A stretch of DNA of 64,000 nt, from assembly GCA_031285085.1 (NCBI GenBank), contig JAITWW010000093.1:1-64000 (forward strand), read 5' to 3'. The first letter of the stretch is position 1, and each line of letters starts with the position of its first letter. The notes under the pieces are model-generated. The model was not told the origin of the DNA. It made no database searches and saw only the letters and a program-made list of their open reading frames with translations. The translations under genes and the position numbers were made by a program. This document shows positions 8,336-17,151 of this stretch, piece by piece. The stretch comes from Candidatus Methanofilum arcanum (lineage in GTDB: Archaea; Halobacteriota; Methanomicrobia; Methanomicrobiales; Methanospirillaceae).

Positions 8336-10030
8336 ATGCACTACACAAAAACTTGTTATATGCACTTTGATCTTTTCAGAGATGTCAAAGACTATGACGA
8401 ACTCTGCCAGAAATTTTCAATAGATGTTCCAGAATATTTTAATTTTGGATATGATATCATTGATTCCTGGGCACAAACAGACAGAAATAAGCTTGCAATG
8501 ATATGGGTCGATGATAAAGGAAATGAAAAAAAATTCACGTTTCGTGATTTTCGAAACCTTTCAAATGCAGCTGCAAACATCCTCTTAAAATATGGCATTG
8601 GCCGCGGAGATCGCGTCATGCTCATGTTGCATCGTGTCCCAGAGTGGTGGATCTTTGTTATCGCGCTCATTAAGCTTGGTGCTGTAGTTTGTCCCTCGCC
8701 AACGATGCTGACAACGAAAGATCTTGAGTACCGACTCAATGCTGGCAGATTCACAATGATCATTACGGACAAAGAAAACTCAGATAAAGTCGAGCGAATC
8801 TGTCGTGTTTGTCCAACAATAAAGCACAGAATGCTTATAGATGGAGAGCTTCCGCACTGGATCAGTTATCCATATGAGCTTCTCTATCCAGCTCCGGTAT
8901 CTCGAAACAAAATAAGCTTGCCTGAGCCTATTCGAACACACAAAGATGATCCCATGCTGATATACTTTACATCTGGCACAACTGGAGACGCAAAGATGAT
9001 TCTCCATAATCATGCACACCCACTGGGGCATCTTGTCACTGCCGGGCTTTGGCAGGCATTAGATGGAAACGATCTTCATTTTACTTCATCAGATACTGGT
9101 TGGGCAAAATGTGGGTGGGGAAAGATCTTTGGCCAATGGGTTATTGGTGCATGTGTCTTTGTCTATGACACCAGAGGGAAGTTCAATGCAACGGAGTTGC
9201 TTCCATTCATTGAAAAGTATGAGATCTCAACATTTTGCTGTCCTCCAACGATTTATCGAATGCTTATCATTGCAGATCTCTCAAAATATGATCTACGTTC
9301 CCTTCGACATTGTATATCTGCTGGTGAGCCTTTGAACCCAGATGTAAATAGGATCTGGAAAGAAGAGACAGGTCTTTCAATTTATGAGGGATACGGCCAA
9401 TCAGAAACCTGCTGTTGTATCGCAACACTGCCATTCATGAAGCATAAACCTGGTTCAATGGGGCGCCCCATTCCAGGGTGGCATATTGAGCTCCATGATG
9501 ACGATGGAAAGCCTGTTGGTATAAGAGAAGAAGGAAGAATCGCAATTAAATTAGATCCTTGGCCAATTGGACTCGGCACGGAATATGTTAATAACGCTGA
9601 AGCAAATGCGGAGTCATTTCAGAACGGGTTTTATTACACAGGAGATAAGGCCTACTGTGATGAAGATCAGTACTTCTGGTTTGTTGGAAGAAACGATGAT
9701 GTGATTAAAAGTTCAGGGTATCGTATCGGACCATTTGAAGTAGAGAGTGCATTGCAAGAGTTCTCAGCAGTGCAAGAATCAGCAGTTGTTGGCTCACCTG
9801 ATCCAATTCGAGGAACAATAGTCAAAGCATTTATTGTCTTAAAGGAAGGGTACGTGCCTAGTGAACAGATGGTGCTTGATATTCAGAAACATGTAAAACG
9901 AGTGACAGCTCCATATAAATACCCACGTGAGATCGAATTTGTGAGTGAACTGCCAAAGACAATATCTGGAAAGATTAAACGGGCAGAACTTCGGAAACTG
10001 GAAGAGGAGAAACATCGACAAAAAAATTAA
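8336..10030 (+). CDS. Acyl-CoA synthetase (AMP-forming), acetyl/medium-chain type
   Basis: A protein of about 564 residues of the adenylate-forming (ANL) superfamily. It activates a carboxylic acid with ATP to an acyl-adenylate and then forms the CoA thioester. All core motifs are present: the phosphate loop YFTSGTTGDAKM near residue 210, YEGYGQSET, the hinge YTGDKAYCDEDQYFWFVGRNDDVIKSSGYRIGP split over A7-A8, and the catalytic lysine motif PKTISGKIKR at the C-terminus. Overall it is closest in style to archaeal medium-chain or branched-chain acyl-CoA synthetases such as those studied in Methanosarcina; the exact substrate cannot be read from sequence. The gene stands alone between TBP and HtpX genes. 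A third possible start is the ATG at 8360. Confidence 0.9.
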   Translation: MHYTKTCYMHFDLFRDVKDYDELCQKFSIDVPEYFNFGYDIIDSWAQTDRNKLAMIWVDDKGNEKKFTFRDFRNLSNAAANILLKYGIGRGDRVMLMLHRVPEWWIFVIALIKLGAVVCPSPTMLTTKDLEYRLNAGRFTMIITDKENSDKVERICRVCPTIKHRMLIDGELPHWISYPYELLYPAPVSRNKISLPEPIRTHKDDPMLIYFTSGTTGDAKMILHNHAHPLGHLVTAGLWQALDGNDLHFTSSDTGWAKCGWGKIFGQWVIGACVFVYDTRGKFNATELLPFIEKYEISTFCCPPTIYRMLIIADLSKYDLRSLRHCISAGEPLNPDVNRIWKEETGLSIYEGYGQSETCCCIATLPFMKHKPGSMGRPIPGWHIELHDDDGKPVGIREEGRIAIKLDPWPIGLGTEYVNNAEANAESFQNGFYYTGDKAYCDEDQYFWFVGRNDDVIKSSGYRIGPFEVESALQEFSAVQESAVVGSPDPIRGTIVKAFIVLKEGYVPSEQMVLDIQKHVKRVTAPYKYPREIEFVSELPKTISGKIKRAELRKLEEEKHRQKN

Positions 10031-10098
10031 TAGATGCCAAAAACAGATATTTCATTTTATCTTTTCACGATTTTCTAAAAAAAAGTGGGGTTTTAATT

Positions 10099-10983
10099 TT
10101 AATAACCACGTTGTTCTACTAAGATCTTTTCAAGATTGGCAATGCGCTTTTCAAGAGGAGGATGCGTTGCAAACAAACTCATGATAGACTTGCCAGAGAT
10201 TGCAGGGATGATGTAAAACGCATTTGCACCCTCAACTTCCTGACGTTTTTTGGAAGGCATAGCCTCCACTGTTCCACTAATCTTTTTCAGTGCAGAGACA
10301 AGAGCCATAGGATCATTGGTGATATATGCACTTCCTCGATCTGCTGCATACTCACGATAGCGTGAGAGAGCAAGCATCAATATTGTTGAAATAAGCCAGA
10401 CAGCACCAGCAACTATTGCAATAAGAATCCAAGGAGGGCTTCCCTCCCCACGATTTGTAAAAGAGATAAACAAAATATTGTGAACGATCATTGACGCTAC
10501 CATTGCAATGAAACTTGCAAGTGTTAAAGCCAGGACATCACGATTTTTAACGTGTGCAATCTCATGTGCTAACACCGCTTCAAGTTCATTGGTGTTCAGT
10601 ACACGCATAATTGTGTCAGTAACTGCTACAACAGCACGCTTTGGGCTTCTGCCTGTTGCAAACGCATTCGCCATTGGTGATGGCATAATACCAATGCGAG
10701 GCTTGGGAACTCCAGCATCTGCACAGATACGTTCTATCATCTGATGAAGTTCAGGAGCTTCTGTCTCGCTGACAATCTTTGTTTTCGTGCTCATCAGCAC
10801 TATAGAGTCAGAGAAAAAGTACTGAGCAAACGCCATCACAAAGACAAAGAGGAGGATAAGACCTATACTCACGTTAAAGTACCACAACACCGCCATAAAG
10901 GCAAGATAGATGAGGAGGAGGAGGAGCCCTGTGATAATGATTCGGGTGGTAAGACCCCAGTCACGCTTCCATACTTGTGCCAT
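10099..10983 (-). CDS. htpX: HtpX-like membrane zinc metalloprotease (M48)
   Basis: A 294-residue member of peptidase family M48B. Two N-terminal transmembrane segments (about residues 12-35 and 38-55) are followed by the zinc site HEIAH at 140-144. Two more hydrophobic segments lie at about 150-200, and a downstream SRYREYAADRGSA supplies the third zinc ligand glutamate. HtpX proteases degrade misfolded membrane proteins with the active site facing the cytoplasm. Length and motifs are standard. The gene is probably monocistronic, with a long AT-rich upstream region. Confidence 0.95.
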   Translation of the reverse strand: MAQVWKRDWGLTTRIIITGLLLLLIYLAFMAVLWYFNVSIGLILLFVFVMAFAQYFFSDSIVLMSTKTKIVSETEAPELHQMIERICADAGVPKPRIGIMPSPMANAFATGRSPKRAVVAVTDTIMRVLNTNELEAVLAHEIAHVKNRDVLALTLASFIAMVASMIVHNILFISFTNRGEGSPPWILIAIVAGAVWLISTILMLALSRYREYAADRGSAYITNDPMALVSALKKISGTVEAMPSKKRQEVEGANAFYIIPAISGKSIMSLFATHPPLEKRIANLEKILVEQRGY

Positions 10984-11144
10984 GTTCTATAAATAGGGAG
11001 TATTAAGATAAATACTATTTCCTGTGAAAATAATGATAAATATAAGAACTTCAATTTTATTTTATATTTTAATAGAGTGAAAATGAAAGATTACATCCTA
11101 TTCTTTTTTTTCCCTCTCTTCTTTCCTCCCATCAGACCCCTTTT

Positions 11145-12092
11145 TCATCTCACAAAAAACATCTCATTTGATCTTATACTAGTTGCAAATTCTTTTATGC
11201 GAGCATCTATTTTTTTTATCTCTATTGACTCATAAAAATGCTTTGTAAGATCTGAAATAAATGTATTTGACAGTGAACATTGCTGTGAATCCCATATAAT
11301 ATCTTTATCAGATGGAGGATCATCTTTTAGAAATGATTTCAAAGGAATGTCGATCATATGTGTCTTGTGCAGTTCAGTCATATCACGCACAAGTCCAAGA
11401 TGACCAGAATGCAACAGTCCCTCATCTGGATCTAAGAAAGCACCTTGCAATGATGCAAATATATTGGATGATATCATGGTGTACCCAAGTGCAAGCATAA
11501 GATTTACAGGATCTTGGTATGGCGCGCTTGTTCTTCTCCGAAATGCAAGCACAGGATCAACGAGTCGTGCATAAATTTCATAATACATATCATGCACAAG
11601 ACGGTGTACTCTGCGAAGCTCATCGATCTTAATGAGGTACTCTATTTCATGTAGTGCCTGGTACAAAATATCCATCTCCCCTGCACGAAGCAAAGAGCTT
11701 TGATCCACTTTCCACTCCTGCTCATACCATTCAATAGTTTGAATTCTCTCTTGCATCGCAGCATATGCAAACTCTTTTGCGAGATCAAAAGGGTGTTCTG
11801 TGCGCCTCAACTGAGCTGCACGAGTATCGGTATGAAGAGAGTAAGAAGGAGGAATAATCGTCCCTACTAACTCTCCAGCGGTTGTGTAGAACGAGATGAA
11901 AATATCTGCATGTATCAAATTTGAAAGAGCAGAAGTATGGAGCACATGCCCTCCATATAAAAGAAGATGATCAAGATCAGCAAGTGGGATCTCCTCAAAC
12001 GCTCCATGCTGATTGATTCGTAGCGTATGTGAGCTTGCTTTTATGTGGGCCCCATTTCCTGTTATAACCTTCCAGGAAAAAAATTCGCTCAT
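11145..12092 (-). CDS. Solo Cas1-like protein, catalytic Glu apparently lost
   Basis: A 315-residue homologue of Cas1, the integrase that inserts new spacers into CRISPR arrays. The N-terminal beta domain (about 1-80; IPLADLDHLLLYGG, then FISFYTTAGELVG) and the alpha-helical C-terminal domain with RTSAPYQDPVNLMLALGYT (188-204) and GLLHSGH...VRDMTE (225-240) are recognisable. The metal-binding His (H228) and Asp (D237) regions are kept. In the stretch IDELRRVHRLVHDMYY (156-171), which corresponds to the usual RGxEGxxAxxY motif, the glutamate position reads His163. No cas2, effector genes or CRISPR array occur in the window; neighbours are htpX and pgk. It may be a stand-alone Cas1 of the solo type known from methanogens, or an inactivated relic, though the frame is fully intact. 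Confidence 0.85.
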   Translation of the reverse strand: MSEFFSWKVITGNGAHIKASSHTLRINQHGAFEEIPLADLDHLLLYGGHVLHTSALSNLIHADIFISFYTTAGELVGTIIPPSYSLHTDTRAAQLRRTEHPFDLAKEFAYAAMQERIQTIEWYEQEWKVDQSSLLRAGEMDILYQALHEIEYLIKIDELRRVHRLVHDMYYEIYARLVDPVLAFRRRTSAPYQDPVNLMLALGYTMISSNIFASLQGAFLDPDEGLLHSGHLGLVRDMTELHKTHMIDIPLKSFLKDDPPSDKDIIWDSQQCSLSNTFISDLTKHFYESIEIKKIDARIKEFATSIRSNEMFFVR

Positions 12093-12421
12093 ATGACTGA
12101 AACCTTATCTCTTTATGGAAAATCCCGCTGTCTCTCGATATGAGTAGCACATATTACGAGATGATTTAATTCAACTGCTTTGATATCTTTCGTACTCTTT
12201 TCCCCCAGTCTCTCTTTATTATTTTTTCTATTGCTGTGAAACCTATTTTCTTATTTTGCATTGAACACTTCGAATCATCCTAAATCTCATCTCATTATCG
12301 ATTACTCTTTGTTTTTTGGATACAAAGTATCTCTTGCGGAGATGTAACTTCTAAACAAATATCGATCTCGGTTCTGATCTCCATCTTTCCTTGATGCGCT
12401 ACAGTGATGCGCTACAGATAT
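12093..12421. other. Intergenic region with a 13-bp tandem repeat
   Basis: A 329-bp pyrimidine-rich, AT-rich stretch between the start of the Cas1-like gene and the end of pgk, both on the minus strand. No CRISPR repeat or gene is seen. TGATGCGCTACAG occurs twice in direct succession (12392-12404 and 12405-12417), just beyond the pgk stop. The left part must contain the Cas1 gene promoter. Confidence 0.6.
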
Positions 12422-13645
12422 CTACTCTACACGTGCCTTGAATTTCTCTTTGCTTCTCTCAAGCGCTGTAATAGCAGGAAGTTTTGTTCCTGAAAGGAAC
12501 TTAGTGCATGCTCCTCCCCCTGTTGAGATGTGACTAAATGTATCTACGAGCCCAAGACGCTCTATTACCGCTGCGGTATGACCTCCACCAATAACTGAAA
12601 AAGGAACAAATGATGCGGCTTTTATGATCTCAGTTGTTCCAAGAGCATAGTCTGGATTTTCGAAAACCCCTGCTGGCCCATTTAATACAACAGTTCCTGA
12701 ATTTCGAAACAGATCAAGACACAGAGGAAGAGCCTCGATTCCAATATCAAATATTGGGCAGGCTGGAGGAACATGATCTACAGGATACTCAACTCGTTTT
12801 CCATTCTCTTGCACCGCAACGTGGGTTGGAACAACAATTTTGTCAGGATATGTTTCCAGGATCTGCCTCGCAGATTCGATCTCTTTCTCGTATCCTAGTT
12901 TTTTGATGATATCTTTTGAAGCTTCTCCAATCTCGTGACCTTGTGCGATGAAAAAGAGGTTTGCCACAACTCCAATAAAGAGTACTTTTTCTGCAACACC
13001 ACTTTTCAGGACATTCTCTGCAACTGCCAATGAATCATCTACCTTTGTTCCCCCAAGCACAAAGGTAACTGGGCGTGGTGCATCTGTGAATATGCGTGAG
13101 AGGTTTTGGATCTCACGTTCCATGAGCAGTCCTGCAGCTGAAGGAAGTAACTCTGGGAGGCCTATAATGGTTGGCTGTGCCCTGTGTGCTGTTCCAAATG
13201 CATCGTTAATGTAGACATCTCCAAGCCCTGCTAACTTTCTAATAAAATATGTATGTGCTGCACTTTCAGCTGACAATGTAAGATTTTCTTCGGCATTGAA
13301 GCGCACATTTTCAAGCATGAGTACATCACCGTCATGAGCATTTGAAACCGCCTCATACGCAGCAGATCCAATAATATCACTCACAAATGTCACTGGCCGT
13401 CGTAACAATTGTTCGAGCCGCGCAGCATGAAGTTCGAGTGATGTGAAATCCATTTTTCCAGGGCGTGATTGATGAGTGAGAAGAATACATACTGCTGATT
13501 CAAGGGCTTGTATCGTTTGTAGATGCTCACGGAATCGTTTGTCATCAAGAATGATCCCAAGCTCTGGCTCTATTGGAGAGTTGAAGTCGACCCGCAGTAA
13601 AACCCGTTTGTTTTTCGTGGGAATCTCATTGAATGTAAGGAGCAT
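12422..13645 (-). CDS. pgk: Phosphoglycerate kinase
   Basis: A 407-residue archaeal phosphoglycerate kinase. It interconverts 1,3-bisphosphoglycerate plus ADP and 3-phosphoglycerate plus ATP; in a methanogen it mainly runs toward gluconeogenesis. The substrate-binding motifs VLLRVDFNSP near the start and INDAFGTAHRAQPTI, the hinge segment NGPAGVFENP, and the nucleotide-binding SVIGGGHT and STGGGACTKFLSG at the C-terminus are all intact. Start, length and order of motifs are normal. The gene is probably transcribed alone or with the Cas1-like gene downstream. Confidence 0.97.
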   Translation of the reverse strand: MLLTFNEIPTKNKRVLLRVDFNSPIEPELGIILDDKRFREHLQTIQALESAVCILLTHQSRPGKMDFTSLELHAARLEQLLRRPVTFVSDIIGSAAYEAVSNAHDGDVLMLENVRFNAEENLTLSAESAAHTYFIRKLAGLGDVYINDAFGTAHRAQPTIIGLPELLPSAAGLLMEREIQNLSRIFTDAPRPVTFVLGGTKVDDSLAVAENVLKSGVAEKVLFIGVVANLFFIAQGHEIGEASKDIIKKLGYEKEIESARQILETYPDKIVVPTHVAVQENGKRVEYPVDHVPPACPIFDIGIEALPLCLDLFRNSGTVVLNGPAGVFENPDYALGTTEIIKAASFVPFSVIGGGHTAAVIERLGLVDTFSHISTGGGACTKFLSGTKLPAITALERSKEKFKARVE

Positions 13646-13727
13646 ATCTAAATCTATATTAGCGATTTAGAAATATACTCGTTTTCATCTATTCTGAAGG
13701 TAGTAAAAAATAATGAAAAGTGTTTTT

Positions 13728-14438
13728 TTACGCTGTCGCTCGAAGCTCAGCGATACTCACGACAACATATGGGTATCCATAGTATAATATGACACCTTCA
13801 TCTGTTATCTCTGTAATAGTTGCTGTTCGCAGATATGTTTGAGGAGTTGCATCATCAAGTGCGATCTGAGGAGTTTCAGAGAATGCAATTGGCAGCTGAT
13901 CACCAACTACCACGATATCTAAAATATCTCCGGCAATCTGTATGAACTGTTCATTATCCATAAATCGGACAAGATCTTGTGACATTGGAATCTCAACAGT
14001 CATTGCTGAGCCTACTTTTTGGTTAATAAGTGCAGAACTCATCTCATCAAGCTCAGGTCCGAACAGTCCAAACTTCATGAATCCAGAGGCAGTATATTGA
14101 CTGAAAACTTCTATTGGAACAAGTTCTTTCTCTGACATTGCTCCTGCGATTATTGGCATTCTTCCAGCAAAGAAAATAACATCACCATTTTCTATAGCCT
14201 TTTGGTAGATTGTCTGTGATGTAGTAACAACTGGACGCCCTAAGTCGTCATAAAAAGTAAAATCAATTGATACTCCATCACCTTCTTTAATCTTGGTAAA
14301 GAAGTTAAGCCAGTTTGTTCCAAACGTTGAAAGAATCATACCTACTGCCATCATTACACAAAATGCAATGATAGCAACCTGAGTCCAGTTTAGTGGTTGG
14401 GCCTTTTCTTCTTGGGCTTTACGCTTAAATCCCTTCAT
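13728..14438 (-). CDS. Membrane-anchored FKBP-like protein
   Basis: A protein of about 236 residues beginning MKGFKRKAQEEK with one transmembrane helix (VAIIAFCVMMAVGMIL). The outside domain contains GDGVSIDFTFYDDLGRPVVTTS and later GVILYYGYPYVVVSIAEL. This pattern, a short charged leader and helix followed by GDxVxxxYxxxxxDGxxFxTS, is like FKBP-type prolyl isomerases of methanogens. Key aromatic residues of an active FKBP site are not clearly present, so catalysis is uncertain. The frame is open to 14588, but that would run across the divergent TyrRS start. The ATG at 14438 has a TATA-like CTTTTTATTC about 30 nt upstream, so it is preferred. Confidence 0.7.
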   Translation of the reverse strand: MKGFKRKAQEEKAQPLNWTQVAIIAFCVMMAVGMILSTFGTNWLNFFTKIKEGDGVSIDFTFYDDLGRPVVTTSQTIYQKAIENGDVIFFAGRMPIIAGAMSEKELVPIEVFSQYTASGFMKFGLFGPELDEMSSALINQKVGSAMTVEIPMSQDLVRFMDNEQFIQIAGDILDIVVVGDQLPIAFSETPQIALDDATPQTYLRTATITEITDEGVILYYGYPYVVVSIAELRATA

Positions 14439-14541
14439 CCATATATAGTTCTGCAGGACAGAATAAAAAGTGCATCCAGGTGTTGTCTTCAAATATGGTG
14501 TGTCGCGGGTTTTAAACACCTTGTCAAACAGACATATACAA

Positions 14542-15492
14542 ATGGATGCGTACACGCTAGCCGTCCGCAATACTGAAGAAATTGTCACCGACGAAGATCT
14601 CCGCTGTCTTATAGATAAACCGCAAAAAAAGGTGTACTGTGGATATGAACCAAGTGGTGAGATTCATCTTGGCCACCTCACAACAATTAATAAACTCGTT
14701 GATCTCAAAAATGCTGGCTTTGAAATAATTGTACTTCTTGCAGATGTACATGCTTTTTTGAATCGCAAGGGAACGATGGAAGAGATTCGTGCGCTTGCAG
14801 AGTATAATAAGCGGTGTTTTGAAGGTCTTGGACTGACAGATATCCAGTATGTGCTTGGGACTGAGATCCAGCTCTCTCCTGAGTACCAACTTCTTGTTCA
14901 CGAACTCGCTCAACAGGTTACGGTAAATCGTGCAAAACGAAGTATGGATGAGGTCGGCCGCCAGATGGATCACCCAACAGTATCACAGATGCTCTATCCG
15001 ATTATGCAGATGGTAGATATTGCTATGCTTGGTGTTGATGCCGCAGTAGGAGGTATCGATCAGCGAAAAATCCATATGCTTGCTCGTGAGTATCTACCTG
15101 GAAAAGGATATCCATCTCCTGTTTGTATCCATCTCCCAATCATTAACGGCATTGATGGGAAGAAGATGTCATCTTCTCTTGGGAATGATATCTCAGTTGC
15201 AGAAAGTGAAGAGAGTATCAGAAAAAAGATGAAAAAAGCGTTTTGTCCTCCAGAAGCAGAGGAAAATCCTGTGCTTCAAATTCTTCATTATCATATTTTC
15301 CCACGTGTTGAGACTGTGACCGTAGAACGTTCTGAGAAGTTTGGTGGAAATGCTACTTTTTCCTCATATGAGGAGATAGAGATATCATATCTCCACGGCG
15401 ATATTCATCCTGCAGATCTAAAAGAGACCGTGGCACGGTATCTGATTAAGATATTAGCTCCGGTTCGAGAGTATCTTCTAGCCCATACGTAA
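14542..15492 (+). CDS. tyrS: Tyrosyl-tRNA synthetase
   Basis: A 316-residue archaeal TyrRS, which charges tRNA-Tyr through tyrosyl-adenylate. Class I signatures are visible: HLGH at residues 42-45 (HIGH box) after YCGYEPSGEI, and KMSSS at 208-212. The protein lacks the C-terminal S4-like domain of bacterial TyrRS, as expected for archaea. The frame is open to 14470, but the ATG at 14542 (MDAYTLAVRNTEEI) gives the family length. A TATA-like GTTTTAAAC lies about 30 nt upstream, suggesting a leaderless transcript. It is divergent from the FKBP-like gene with about 100 bp between the starts. Confidence 0.96.
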   Translation: MDAYTLAVRNTEEIVTDEDLRCLIDKPQKKVYCGYEPSGEIHLGHLTTINKLVDLKNAGFEIIVLLADVHAFLNRKGTMEEIRALAEYNKRCFEGLGLTDIQYVLGTEIQLSPEYQLLVHELAQQVTVNRAKRSMDEVGRQMDHPTVSQMLYPIMQMVDIAMLGVDAAVGGIDQRKIHMLAREYLPGKGYPSPVCIHLPIINGIDGKKMSSSLGNDISVAESEESIRKKMKKAFCPPEAEENPVLQILHYHIFPRVETVTVERSEKFGGNATFSSYEEIEISYLHGDIHPADLKETVARYLIKILAPVREYLLAHT

Positions 15493-15655
15493 ATTATGCA
15501 TAAATACATATGTAACATACGTACATAACCATCATTAACAATATACAGGAGTATGCATTCTCAATGAAGAATGTGTTACCCAATTTTACCACAATGAACT
15601 CCATGAAAACATATTTATCTGTATTTGCCCGTTTATCTCGTGTAGGAGGTAGCTT

Positions 15656-16462
15656 TTGAGCATTGAGTCTCGTGAACACGGCTTCGATAAGCAGATCTCA
15701 GAGATGAGAATGAAAATCAAAGATCTTGACGCACGCAAGGTCAAGGATGATGTCTTTGATGATGCAACATTGTTTGCCCTCTATAAGCTGGTGCAAAAGG
15801 GCTGGATCTCAAGCTTTGGTGGCCCCATATCTACCGGCAAGGAGTCAAATGTCTATATGTGTGACTCTGATACAGGTTCCGTTGCCGTGAAGATCTATCT
15901 TACCCGTACTGCGAATTTTAATCAGATGCAAAAGTATATTATTGGAGATCGCAGATTTACCAATATTAAGAAGTCACGTCAAGATATTATCTTCGCTTGG
16001 ACGAAGAAGGAATTTTCTAACTTAAGTCGTGCGAAAAAGGTTGGTCTGCCCGTTCCTTCACCGCTTGTATGGACTCGAAATATTTTGGTCATGGAACTTA
16101 TTGCAGATTCTACTGGAGTTCCCTATCCACAACTCCGAAGTGCCTATATGGATGAACCACTGGCAGTGTATCAGGCAATTGTTGAGTATGTCAGAGTGCT
16201 TTATCAAGAGGCACATCTTGTGCACGGAGATCTGTCTGAGTTTAATATTCTCTATGGATCCAATCAACCATGGTTTATTGATATGGGACAGGCGGTAACC
16301 CCAGATCATCCAAAAGCGATTCCCCTTTTGCTTCGGGACATTGAAAATATTAATCGTTATTTTGAACATACTTGTGATACATTCCCTGCTAAAGATTTGT
16401 TGGCAGAGATTACGGATCACCCCCTTGCCCACTTGGACGAACAAGTTATCAGAGAGCTGTAG
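15656..16462 (+). CDS. rio1: RIO1-type serine/threonine protein kinase
   Basis: A 268-residue RIO1 kinase/ATPase, involved in late maturation of the small ribosomal subunit. Motifs are a modified P-loop STGKESNVY (59-67), lysine in VAVKIY (79), catalytic loop HGDLSEFN (190-197) and the metal-binding DMGQ (209-212) that replaces DFG in RIO kinases. The start is TTG, supported by a strong AGGAGGT at 15644-15650 with 5-nt spacing. The KH-domain gene starts 2 nt after the stop, so the two are one operon, a common archaeal arrangement. Confidence 0.95.
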   Translation: MSIESREHGFDKQISEMRMKIKDLDARKVKDDVFDDATLFALYKLVQKGWISSFGGPISTGKESNVYMCDSDTGSVAVKIYLTRTANFNQMQKYIIGDRRFTNIKKSRQDIIFAWTKKEFSNLSRAKKVGLPVPSPLVWTRNILVMELIADSTGVPYPQLRSAYMDEPLAVYQAIVEYVRVLYQEAHLVHGDLSEFNILYGSNQPWFIDMGQAVTPDHPKAIPLLLRDIENINRYFEHTCDTFPAKDLLAEITDHPLAHLDEQVIREL

Positions 16463-16463
16463 C

Positions 16464-17003
16464 ATGCGACAGGAAACAAAGATTAATAAAGAGAGAATTG
16501 GTGTACTTATCGGAAAAGAAGGCTCTGTAAAGGCACAAATTGAGGAACAGACACAAACGAAGATTACTGTTGACAGCAACGGTGGCCTCATTTTGGTTGA
16601 AGGTGAGGATGCAGATCTGTTCATTCGCGCTGTTGCTACAATTCAGGCTATTTCTCGAGGTTTTTCACCAGAGCGTGCATTTGTGCTTTTGGAAGAGGAT
16701 GATCTCTACATTGAGGTAATTGATATCAGTGATGCTGCATCTACCCCTGATCAGATGGAACGGCTCCGTGGACGTATTATTGGAAGAAATGGTAGAGCCC
16801 GAGGACAAATTGAGGATATGACCCAGACTTCGATATCTGTGTATGGGAAGACTGTATCCGTGATTGGGGATGTAGAGCAGATTCGGGTTGCATTAGATGC
16901 GATTGATATGCTTGTTTCAGGAGTTGAGCATGAGACCGTGTTTTCATTTCTCGAGAAGAAGAGACGTGAAGCAAAACAGAATATGATTAGTTATTATTAT
17001 TAA
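16464..17003 (+). CDS. KH-domain RNA-binding protein (archaeal Dim2/Pno1-like)
   Basis: A 179-residue protein with two KH domains. KH1 has GVLIGKEGSVKAQIEE near residues 13-28 and KH2 has GRIIGRNGRARGQIED near 106-121, each with the GxxG RNA-binding loop. This is the archaeal relative of Pno1/Dim2/Krr1, which binds the 3' end of pre-16S rRNA during small-subunit maturation. It directly follows rio1 with almost no gap, a conserved pairing that points to a joint role in ribosome biogenesis. The frame is open further upstream inside rio1, but the ATG at 16464 fits the family start. Confidence 0.92.
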   Translation: MRQETKINKERIGVLIGKEGSVKAQIEEQTQTKITVDSNGGLILVEGEDADLFIRAVATIQAISRGFSPERAFVLLEEDDLYIEVIDISDAASTPDQMERLRGRIIGRNGRARGQIEDMTQTSISVYGKTVSVIGDVEQIRVALDAIDMLVSGVEHETVFSFLEKKRREAKQNMISYYY

Positions 17004-17151
17004 AAAACAACAGAATCAACTGCGAGTTACAGTATTAATATGTTCATAAAAATAAATCATCTTATATTATTTAAATATAGAATGAATGACAAAATCAAAT
17101 TTATTTTTATAAATAAAACTATATATAGTGAAAAATCTTTTTCTTTCTCCT

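Noticed and set aside
11145..12092. Casposon (Cas1-encoding transposon)
   Set aside because: No DNA polymerase B gene, no extra helical/HTH domains, and no terminal inverted repeats around the gene. The flanking genes are housekeeping genes.
12093..12421. Search for a CRISPR array next to the Cas1-like gene
   Set aside because: No regularly spaced repeats of 25-40 bp are visible here or elsewhere in the window; only a 13-bp tandem repeat exists.
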